DNA of 64,000 nucleotides, from NCBI RefSeq assembly GCF_014873915.1, contig NZ_JADBEJ010000008.1, forward strand, positions 1,116,001-1,180,000. The letters run 5' to 3'. Below, piece after piece: positions 49,922 to 56,828 of this stretch (position 1 is the first letter of the stretch; each line of letters begins with the position of its first letter). The translations under genes and the position numbers were made by a program. This DNA comes from Amycolatopsis roodepoortensis (GTDB lineage: Bacteria > Actinomycetota > Actinomycetes > Mycobacteriales > Pseudonocardiaceae). The notes below the pieces were generated by a model. It was not told where the DNA came from and ran no database searches. It was given only the letters and a program-made list of their open reading frames with translations.

Positions 49922-51201
49922 GCGCGTTCGCCGCCGTCGACGTCATCCGCGCGAAGCGGGACGGCGGACGGCTGTCCGACGAGCAGATCGACTGGACGAT
50001 CGACGCGTACACACGCGGCGACCTCGCCGAGGAACAGATGGCCGCGCTCGCGATGGCCATCTTCCTGCGGGGGATGGATTCCGGCGAGATCTCGCGCTGG
50101 ACCGGCGCGATGATCTCGTCGGGGGAGCGGCTGGATCTGAAGGTCAGCCGTCCGACGATCGACAAGCATTCGACGGGCGGGGTCGGCGACAAGATCACGC
50201 TTCCGCTGGCTCCGCTCGTCGCGGCTTGTGGCGCGGCCGTGCCGCAGCTGTCCGGGCGCGGGCTCGGGCACACCGGCGGGACGCTGGACAAACTGGAGTC
50301 GATTCCGGGCTGGCGTGCCTCTTTGTCGACTTCGGAGATCGTCCGGCAGCTCGAAGAGGTCGGCGCCGTCGTCTGCGCGGCGACTTCCGGGCTGGCTCCG
50401 GCGGACAAGAAGCTGTACGCGTTGCGGGACGTGACTTCGACGGTCGAGTCGATTCCGCTGATCGCGAGCTCGATCATGAGCAAGAAGATCGCCGAGGGTT
50501 CGGCCGGGCTCGTGCTCGACGTGAAGACGGGTTCGGGTGCGTTCATGAAGACGCTTCCGCAGGCTCGTGAACTCGCGCGGACGCTGGTGGAGATCGGCAC
50601 CGCGCACGGTGTCGCGACGACGGCGCTGATCACGGACATGAACGTGCCTCTGGGACACGCGGTCGGCAACGCGATCGAGGTCGCGGAGTCGGTCGAGGTG
50701 CTGCGTGGCGGCGGTCCTTCCGACGTCGTCGAGCTGACCGTGGCCTTGGCGCGGGAGATGCTGGCGCTGGCCGGATTGTCCGATGTGGACCCGGCGGCGG
50801 TGTTGGCTTCCGGCCGGGCTTACGAGACGTGGTGCCGGATGATCGCCGCTCAGGGCGGGGATCCGGAGGCCGCTTTGCCGCGGCCTCGCCATGTACACGT
50901 GGTTCCGGCGCCCGCCGATGGGGTTTTGTCGCGTTTGGACGCTTATGCGGTCGGGGTCGCCGCTTGGCGGCTCGGGGCCGGGCGGGCGCGCAAGGAGGAC
51001 CCGGTGCAGGCCGCGGCCGGCGTGCTGTGCCTGGCGAAGCCGGGCGATGCCGTGTCGGCCGGGCAGCCGCTGCTGGAGCTGCACACCGATACGCCGGACG
51101 CTGTCCCCTCGGCTCTCGCTGCGCTCGAAGACGCCTACGCGGTCAGCTCCGCTGGGCCTTCGGCCTCCGCTTCGCTCGTCCTGGAGACCGTGCGGCCCTG
51201 A
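49918..51201 (+). CDS. deoA: Thymidine phosphorylase
   Basis: The product is 427 aa. The signature SRPTIDKHSTGGVGDKITLPLAPLVAACGAAVPQLSGRGLGHTGGTLDKLESIPG spans residues about 76-131, with phosphate-binding KHSTGGVGDK and SGRGLGHTGGTLDK. It splits thymidine or uridine to base and deoxyribose-1-phosphate. GTG at 49918 (GTGA overlap with cdd). It ends the importer operon, 3 bp before the first downstream repeat. Confidence 0.94.
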   Translation: MSAFAAVDVIRAKRDGGRLSDEQIDWTIDAYTRGDLAEEQMAALAMAIFLRGMDSGEISRWTGAMISSGERLDLKVSRPTIDKHSTGGVGDKITLPLAPLVAACGAAVPQLSGRGLGHTGGTLDKLESIPGWRASLSTSEIVRQLEEVGAVVCAATSGLAPADKKLYALRDVTSTVESIPLIASSIMSKKIAEGSAGLVLDVKTGSGAFMKTLPQARELARTLVEIGTAHGVATTALITDMNVPLGHAVGNAIEVAESVEVLRGGGPSDVVELTVALAREMLALAGLSDVDPAAVLASGRAYETWCRMIAAQGGDPEAALPRPRHVHVVPAPADGVLSRLDAYAVGVAAWRLGAGRARKEDPVQAAAGVLCLAKPGDAVSAGQPLLELHTDTPDAVPSALAALEDAYAVSSAGPSASASLVLETVRP

Positions 51202-51270
51202 CCTGCGTTTAGCGGGCTAAACGCGATCCGGTGGCCGCCCGCGTCCCTGCTCGCGCCCCCCGGTTGTCCT

Positions 51271-51313
51271 GAAGGGCACCTTCGAGACGTTGAGCGTCCC
51301 AAAGGTGCCCTTC
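51271..51313. terminator. Hairpin GAAGGGCACCTT downstream of deoA
   Basis: GAAGGGCACCTT (51271-51282) pairs perfectly with AAGGTGCCCTTC (51302-51313); the loop contains a further small stem. It probably ends the importer-deoA operon. Confidence 0.8.
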
Positions 51314-51332
51314 GCGACGTTCTCCGGACCCA

Positions 51333-51396
51333 CGCGTTTAGTCCTCTGGGTGCGGTACTTGCGCGTGCAACCACCGCACCCAGAGGACTAAACGCG
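51333..51396. repeat. Long palindrome sharing the GCGTTTAG/CTAAACGC ends
   Basis: CGCGTTTAGTCCTCTGG and on to GCGGT (51333-51356) pairs perfectly with the 24-bp right arm 51373-51396. The loop contains TTGC-GCGT-GCAA, a second stem. The outer 8 bp are identical to those of the short repeat family, so it is probably an expanded relative. Confidence 0.92.
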
Positions 51397-51675
51397 AGGG
51401 GTGCGGCGGCCTGGGGACACCCGTGCCTGCCGACCGGCCGGATCGCGTTTAGCCCGCTAAACGCAGGTGGGTGGCCGTGAGGGGGCCGGATCGCGATTAG
51501 CCCGCTAAACGCAGGTGGGTGGCCGCGAGGGTGGCGGATCGCGATTAGCCCGCTAAACGCAGGTGGGCGAGCGTGAGGGGGCCGGGTCGCGTTTAGCCCG
51601 CTAAACGCAGGTCGGGGGCGGATCGCGATTAGCCCGCTAAACGCAGGTCGGTGCGGGGAGCCGAGCCGGAACAGC

Positions 51676-51722
51676 GTGAAGGCCCCCTTCCCTCGGCTCA
51701 GCCGAGGGAAGGGGGCCTTCAC
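51676..51722. repeat. GTGAAGGCCCCC palindrome, 47 bp
   Basis: Two 23-bp exact arms (GTGAAGGCCCCC and its complement) around a single C, 20 bp before the stop of the coiled-coil gene on the minus strand, which it probably terminates. Only the outermost bases differ from the other copies. Confidence 0.92.
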
Positions 51723-51741
51723 ACGCGAAGCGAAGAGAGCG

Positions 51742-52830
51742 TCAGTCCGAGGACTCGTCGGCGCCGTCGGCCTTCGCCTTGGCGTCGGCCGCCTTGGGCG
51801 CCCGGCCGTTGCGCGAGCTGCGGCGCGGCTGACGCGGGGCGGGCGGCGGCGGCGAGATCTGCTGCATGGCCGGGCCACCACCGAGCATCAGCTCCGCGAA
51901 GGTCGCCATGGCCTCGTCCAGCTGGCCGCCGATGCGGCGCACGGACTCGTCGTTGCTCTTGCGCACCAGCGAGTCGACCGAGTCGGTGTCCGGCTGCTTC
52001 TGCAGCGTGCTCTCGACCTTCGACAGGCCGGAGCGGATCGAGCCGTCGAGGTCGCCGAGGCGCCCGGTGAAGCCGTCCTCGACCTTGTCGAGCCGCTCGG
52101 CCAGATCGTCGAGCCGCGAGGTGACCTTCTCGAGGCGGTCGCCGAGGCCGTCGAGTCGCTCCGACGCGTCGATCATCTCGCCGGTCTCGGTCAGCGCGGT
52201 CTTGAGCGCCTCGGTGTTCGCGGTGAGGCTTTCCTTGGTCGCCTTGTCGAGGTTCTCGACGCGGGTGCGCAGCTCGCGGTCGACGGTGTCGACGCGGTCC
52301 CGCAGGGTCGACTCGGCCTGCTCGACGCGCTCGCGCACCGGGCCGATCACCGACTGCGGCAGCGCGTCGGTCTTCACGTCCTGCTTGTCGAGATGCGCGC
52401 CGAGCTCGTCGAGACGGCGGTGGATGTTCTGGAGCTTGTCCTCGAGCCCGTCCATCCGGCCCCCGACGCCTTCGAGGCGCGCGGCCATCCCGTCGAGGCG
52501 GCCGTCGAGCTGAGCGAACGGCTTGGCCAGCTTGTCGACGATGCTTTCGACGGCGCGGGTCAGCGCGGCGATCGCGGTGTCCTGCGCTTCGAGCCGCGAC
52601 ATGGTCTCGTCGAGACGTTCGGCGAGCACGCTGGTCTCGGTGCGGTCGGGCATCTCCGAGAGCCGCTTGCGCACCGCGCCGAGCGAGTCGACGGGGGCCA
52701 GACGTGCGTAGATGTCGTCGAGCGCGTCGAAGATCTGCTGCTGTTCGCTCTCACGCACTTCGGCCGCGCGCACCAGCATGTTGCGCATCCGGTCGAAGGA
52801 CGGGGCTGCAATGTGGTTGTCAGTGGTCAC
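51742..52830 (-). CDS. Long coiled-coil protein of unknown function
   Basis: The product is 362 aa. Residues about 30-300 are heptad-rich with many Leu at a/d positions and recurring RLDxLxDRLE-like units (for example ERLDGLGDRLEKVTSRLDDLAERLDKVEDG), predicting a long parallel coiled coil. The last 60 residues are Pro-rich then basic and acidic (RQPRRSSRN...ADESSD). No signal or membrane segment. It may be a cytoskeletal or chromosome-associated scaffold; conserved in related actinobacteria from memory, but not named. Confidence 0.75.
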   Translation of the reverse strand: MTTDNHIAAPSFDRMRNMLVRAAEVRESEQQQIFDALDDIYARLAPVDSLGAVRKRLSEMPDRTETSVLAERLDETMSRLEAQDTAIAALTRAVESIVDKLAKPFAQLDGRLDGMAARLEGVGGRMDGLEDKLQNIHRRLDELGAHLDKQDVKTDALPQSVIGPVRERVEQAESTLRDRVDTVDRELRTRVENLDKATKESLTANTEALKTALTETGEMIDASERLDGLGDRLEKVTSRLDDLAERLDKVEDGFTGRLGDLDGSIRSGLSKVESTLQKQPDTDSVDSLVRKSNDESVRRIGGQLDEAMATFAELMLGGGPAMQQISPPPPAPRQPRRSSRNGRAPKAADAKAKADGADESSD

Positions 52831-52980
52831 TGCGGTGTCCTTCGTGGGCGGGGAAATGGGAGGGACGTGACGTGAAGCTTATCCATTGCGGAATTGCTCT
52901 GCGTATGGCCCCCGGGTATCGGACAATGCCGAGCTCTGCCCTGATGGCCGATTCAGCCGGTGATCCACAAAGCCGAGGGT

Positions 52981-53000
52981 TAAGTCAAGCATGAGACTTA
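52981..53000. promoter_or_regulatory. Inverted repeat upstream of add
   Basis: TAAGTC (52981-52986) and GACTTA (52995-53000), 8-bp spacer, lie 40 bp upstream of the add start and in the intergenic stretch shared with the divergent coiled-coil gene. Possible operator. Confidence 0.4.
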
Positions 53001-53039
53001 CCGCCATGTAGGGGAATGACAGGCTGGTTACCGTTACGT

Positions 53040-54140
53040 ATGTCCTCTGAAAGCAGCAGACCACGCGTCCCGGAGGCGGTACTGGCCCGCGCTCCCAAGG
53101 TTCTCCTCCACGACCACCTGGACGGCGGATTGCGGCCGGTCACGGTCGCCGAGCTCGCCGAGCGGACCGGGTATCAGGCCTTGCCGACCACCGATCCCGT
53201 CGAACTCGGCCGATGGTTTCGCGACGCGGCCGATTCCGGCTCCCTCGTCTCGTACCTTGAGACGTTCGCGCATACCTGTGGCGTGATGCAGACCGAGGAA
53301 GCGCTGGTCAGAGTGGCCGCCGAAGCGGTGGAAGACCTCGCGGCCGACGGCGTCGTCTACGCCGAGGTGCGTTACGCCCCCGAACTCTTCGTCGAACGCG
53401 GTCTGTCACTCGATGCGGTGGTCGAGGCCGTTCAGGCCGGATTCGCCGAAGGTGAACGGAGAGTGGCGGACGGCGGCGGCCGGATCCGCGTCGGGACGTT
53501 GCTCTGCGCGATGCGCCAGCACGCCAGGGCGCTCGAGATCGCCGGGCTCGCCGTCCGCTACCGCGACGCCGGCGTGGTCGGGTTCGACATCGCCGGACCG
53601 GAAGACGGATTTCCGCCGACCAGAAATCTCGACGCATTCGAGTTCCTGCGGACGAACAATGCGCATTTCACGATTCATGCCGGGGAGGCGTTCGGGCTCG
53701 CGTCCATTTGGGAGGCGATTCAGCATTGTGGCGCGGAGCGGCTGGGCCACGGCGTGCGCATCGTCGACGACATCAAGACCGACAGCAACGGCACGGTCCA
53801 TTTGGGACGGTTGGCCGCCTACGTCCGCGACCGGCGGATCCCGCTCGAGATCTGTCCCACGTCCAATGTCCAGACGGGAGCGGCGCGCTCGATCGGCGAA
53901 CATCCCATCGGCCTGCTCGCCAGGCTGCGGTTCCGGGTCACCGTCAACACCGACAACCGGCTGATGAGCGGCTGCTCGATGACCAGCGAATTCGCGGCCC
54001 TGAGCGAGGCCTTCGGCTTCGGGTTGGCCGATCTCGAGTGGTTCACGATCAATGCGATGAAATCCGCCTTCCTCGATTTCGACCAGCGGCTCGACATCAT
54101 CAACACGGTCATCAAGCCCGGCTACGCGGCCTTGCGTTAG
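53040..54140 (+). CDS. add: Adenosine deaminase
   Basis: The product is 366 aa. It has VLLHDHLDGGL (zinc HxH near residues 31-35), VVYAEVRYAPELF, NNAHFTIHAGEAFG (catalytic His/Glu), ERLGHGVRI and VTVNTDNRLMSGC (zinc Asp). It converts adenosine to inosine, completing the salvage block with cdd and deoA though lying in its own unit. ATG at 53040; ATG 53016 would add 8 residues. The 3' MFS gene follows after 56 bp. Confidence 0.93.
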   Translation: MSSESSRPRVPEAVLARAPKVLLHDHLDGGLRPVTVAELAERTGYQALPTTDPVELGRWFRDAADSGSLVSYLETFAHTCGVMQTEEALVRVAAEAVEDLAADGVVYAEVRYAPELFVERGLSLDAVVEAVQAGFAEGERRVADGGGRIRVGTLLCAMRQHARALEIAGLAVRYRDAGVVGFDIAGPEDGFPPTRNLDAFEFLRTNNAHFTIHAGEAFGLASIWEAIQHCGAERLGHGVRIVDDIKTDSNGTVHLGRLAAYVRDRRIPLEICPTSNVQTGAARSIGEHPIGLLARLRFRVTVNTDNRLMSGCSMTSEFAALSEAFGFGLADLEWFTINAMKSAFLDFDQRLDIINTVIKPGYAALR

Positions 54141-54196
54141 TTAGCACCGGCAACTATCGTTCACTATGTAGGAGTTGTATTCCAAATAGTGGAACG

Positions 54197-55414
54197 GTGG
54201 CGAAGATGACGCAGGTCGTGGACGTGAGGATCGGCGGCAAACGACGCTGGCTCATCCTCGCGCTCGGCCTCGCCGCGCAGACCGCGAGCTGTTCGTTCCT
54301 TTACGGGATCCCGTTCCTGGTGCCGTCGATGCAGCGCGCGGAGGGCCTTTCGCTCGCCGAAGCGGGGACCGTGGTCGCGGCGCCGAGCCTTGGCCTGTTG
54401 TTCACCTTGATCTTGTGGGGTGCGGCGGCGGACCGTTACGGAGAGCGTTTGGTAATGGCCATCGGGCTCGGCGTCTCGGGGTTACTCCTCGTGTACGCGG
54501 CCGCCGGTGACCACTCGCTCGGGACCCTCTTTGGAGTGTTCCTGCTCGCCGGCGCGAGCACCGCGTCAGTGAACGCCGCGAGCGGCCGGGCCGTCCTCGG
54601 CTGGTTCGGCCCGGACGAGCGCGGCTTCGCGATGGGCATCCGCCAGATGGCCCAGCCGCTCGGGGTGGGCGTCGCGGCCTTCGGGCTTCCGCCGCTCGCC
54701 GACCGCTGGGGTTTCCAGGTCTCGCTCATGCTGCCCGCGCTGACCGCGATCGGCGTCGCGCTCCTGGTCGCCTGGCTGCTGGTCGATCCGCCGCGACCGG
54801 AGACCCCGGCGGGCAAGACGGCGAAACCGCCGTCGCCGTACCGGAAGCCGGCGTTGTGGCGGGTCCACGGCGCGAGCGCGCTGCTGGTCGTCCCGCAGTT
54901 CGCGGTCTCCGCGTTCACCCCCGTGTACCTGGTGACCGTGCACGGCTGGACGGCGGCGTCCGCGGGCTGGTTCGCCGGCGCCGTCCAGATCCTCGGTGCG
55001 CTGGGCCGGATCGCGTCGGGTTACTGGTCCGACCGCGCGGGCAGCAGGCTGCGGCCGATGCGGCAGCTGGCGGTCGCGAGCGCGGCGGTGATGCTGCTGG
55101 TCGCGCTCGGGGACGCGACGTGGCCGTGGCTGGTGCTGCTCGCGCTCGTGCTGGCCGCGGTGATCACCGTGTCCGACAACGGGCTCGGGTTCACCGCGTC
55201 GGCGGAGATGGCCGGGCTCGCGTGGGCGGGGCGGGCGATGGGCACCCAGAACACCGGGCAGAACATCGCCGCGGCACTGACGCCGCCGCTGCTGGGCTTG
55301 GTGATCGGCGATTCGCGGTACGCGCTGGCGTTCTGCGTGGCCGCGGTCTTCCCGGCGCTGGCCGTGGCAGTGGTGCCCGTCAGACACGAAAAGAGCCCCT
55401 CGGGACGAACCTGA
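54197..55414 (+). CDS. MFS transporter
   Basis: The product is 405 aa (GTG 54197; ATG 54206 alternative), 12 spans. It opens VRIGGKRRWLILALGLAAQTASCSFLYGIPFLVP and has DRYGERLVM and ADRWGFQVS motif A loops, closest to the nitrate/NarK- or CynX-like facilitator type. Substrate unknown; a role beside nucleoside salvage is only positional. The TGA stop is inside the hairpin that follows. Confidence 0.85.
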   Translation: MAKMTQVVDVRIGGKRRWLILALGLAAQTASCSFLYGIPFLVPSMQRAEGLSLAEAGTVVAAPSLGLLFTLILWGAAADRYGERLVMAIGLGVSGLLLVYAAAGDHSLGTLFGVFLLAGASTASVNAASGRAVLGWFGPDERGFAMGIRQMAQPLGVGVAAFGLPPLADRWGFQVSLMLPALTAIGVALLVAWLLVDPPRPETPAGKTAKPPSPYRKPALWRVHGASALLVVPQFAVSAFTPVYLVTVHGWTAASAGWFAGAVQILGALGRIASGYWSDRAGSRLRPMRQLAVASAAVMLLVALGDATWPWLVLLALVLAAVITVSDNGLGFTASAEMAGLAWAGRAMGTQNTGQNIAAALTPPLLGLVIGDSRYALAFCVAAVFPALAVAVVPVRHEKSPSGRT

Positions 55415-55424
55415 GGGGCCCCTT
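55391..55424. terminator. Hairpin between convergent MFS and acidic-protein genes
   Basis: AAG-A-GCCCCTC pairs with GAGGGGC-CC-CTT (7-bp core plus 3 outer pairs, small internal mismatch), loop about 11 nt. The MFS stop (55412-55414) overlaps its 3' arm. Confidence 0.7.
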
Positions 55425-55435
55425 CACGGGTTGGA

Positions 55436-56677
55436 TCAGACGACCGTGAGCCGGTTCTCGAAGGTCTCGACCAGCTTGCGCCATTCCGACTGCTCGGCGT
55501 CGAACGGAGCGCTCGGCTCGAGACGCGACGGGTCCGGCCGCAGCACGAACGACACCAGCCAGCCGAGGCTTTCGTTGGCGGCCAGCGCGGTTTCGACGCT
55601 GTCGTCTTCGGCCCACTCGGCGGCGTCGGTGATCAGCTCGACGGCCAGCTCCAGCTGCGTCGGGTCGATCGACTCCGGGCCCTCGGCGATGTCCTCGGCG
55701 ATCCCGTTCAGCACGTAGGTGTTCTCGGTGTCGACCTCGATCTCGAGCTCGCCCGCGGTGGCCTTCGTGGTCACTTCGTCCCAAGTGGACACTTCGGCGA
55801 GGTCGTTGCCCGCCAGGTCCTTGCCGTCCGCGATCGCGCGGATGAGGGCCTTCTCGGAGGTGAAGACGTCGATCTCGCCTTCGCTGCCGAGGAAGATCGG
55901 CTTGTCGTCGAGGTAGCAGCGCAGCGTGTAGTACTCGGCGCCGGAGGTGATGATCTTGATCGGGTCGATGCCGACCTCGCCCCAGAAGCCGACGGGCTCG
56001 TCGTCTTCCTCGTCCTCGTCGTCGACGTCCACGAGGTCTTCGTCGACGGCGGCCGCTTCGGCTTCGGCGGACTCCGCGAGGAAGGTCGCGAGCTCCTCCG
56101 CCGTCTGCTCCAGCACCTTCTCGTCGACGTCGGGGACGGTCACGAGACCGTCGATCGCGTCGAGCACGGTGTCCCACTTCTCGGAGACCGCCTGCGACAG
56201 GTCCGCCCAGAGGCGCTCGCCGTCACGGCCGGAGAAGGGCAGCGTGCCCTGGTCCAGCAGCGAGAAGCTCTCGTGCGCGTCGAGGACTTCGTGGACCTCT
56301 TCGAGCTCGCACACGTCCGCGAGCGAACGCACGATGCCGATGATCTCGGCCAGCTCGCCGAGCGTCCACTGGTCCGGCTTCTCGGCGACCAGTTCGGGGA
56401 CGCCGACCAGGTCGTAGGTGTGGTCGTCGTCCGGGATGAGCTCGGGCACGTTCAGCGCCGGGACGACCTCCCACGCGGGGTGGTCGAGCAGGTCGTGCTG
56501 CTCGGAGGTCCGCACGAAGGCGGCGAGATGCGCTGCGTCCGGGAAGGCGTACAGGTCTTCCTCGTCGCCGAGGAAGGCTTCCCACTCCTCGCCGTCTTCC
56601 CGCCAGCGCGGCGCCCAGAGAGTGACGACGTCACCCTGAGGCAGGCCGAGTTCGATCGGGATGATGTCCTGTGCCAT
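55436..56677 (-). CDS. Large acidic actinobacterial protein
   Basis: The product is 413 aa and very acidic, with several poly-Glu/Asp stretches (VDEDLVDVDDEDEEDDEPVG near 205-235). It opens MAQDIIPIELGLPQGDVVTLWAPRWREDGEEWEAFLGDEEDLYAF. I recall homologues across actinobacteria labelled primosomal protein without good evidence, so I leave the function open. No signal or membrane segment. ATG at 56677; it is divergent from the helicase, 151 bp apart. Confidence 0.8.
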   Translation of the reverse strand: MAQDIIPIELGLPQGDVVTLWAPRWREDGEEWEAFLGDEEDLYAFPDAAHLAAFVRTSEQHDLLDHPAWEVVPALNVPELIPDDDHTYDLVGVPELVAEKPDQWTLGELAEIIGIVRSLADVCELEEVHEVLDAHESFSLLDQGTLPFSGRDGERLWADLSQAVSEKWDTVLDAIDGLVTVPDVDEKVLEQTAEELATFLAESAEAEAAAVDEDLVDVDDEDEEDDEPVGFWGEVGIDPIKIITSGAEYYTLRCYLDDKPIFLGSEGEIDVFTSEKALIRAIADGKDLAGNDLAEVSTWDEVTTKATAGELEIEVDTENTYVLNGIAEDIAEGPESIDPTQLELAVELITDAAEWAEDDSVETALAANESLGWLVSFVLRPDPSRLEPSAPFDAEQSEWRKLVETFENRLTVV

Positions 56678-56828
56678 TCCTTTAGCCCTCTCGGATTACC
56701 GCCTGTGTGCGCGGCCGGGTGATGGTGCCCGGAAGGTGCGCGGTACCGCGAAGCCTACGGGTTTCCGCCGATGGGCGCGATCACCCCTGGGCAAGAAGCG
56801 ACCAACGGATGGCACGATAGGTCCTCTG

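Larger units (their letters stand above)
51205..51644. repeat. Large cluster of GCGTTTAGC palindromes
   Basis: One copy (51205-51224) is in the ACCTG orientation directly after deoA. An array follows in the opposite orientation: 51445-51464, 51493-51512, 51541-51560, 51589-51608 and 51625-51644, with steps of exactly 48, 48, 48 and 36 bp. Several copies have GCGATTAGC in the left arm. Spacers are 28, 28, 28 and 16 bp and closely related to one another and to those at 31.3 kb, so they are not CRISPR spacers. No ORF here is credible. Confidence 0.93.

Noticed and set aside
51445..51644. CRISPR array
   Set aside because: Repeats are 20-bp palindromes, spacers are near-identical and mixed in length, and no cas gene is present.
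51135..51881. Repeat-rich peptide (AFSGLIAIR units) on the minus strand
   Set aside because: The peptide repeats only reflect the DNA palindromes; the segment has no ribosome site and spans stops in the other frames.
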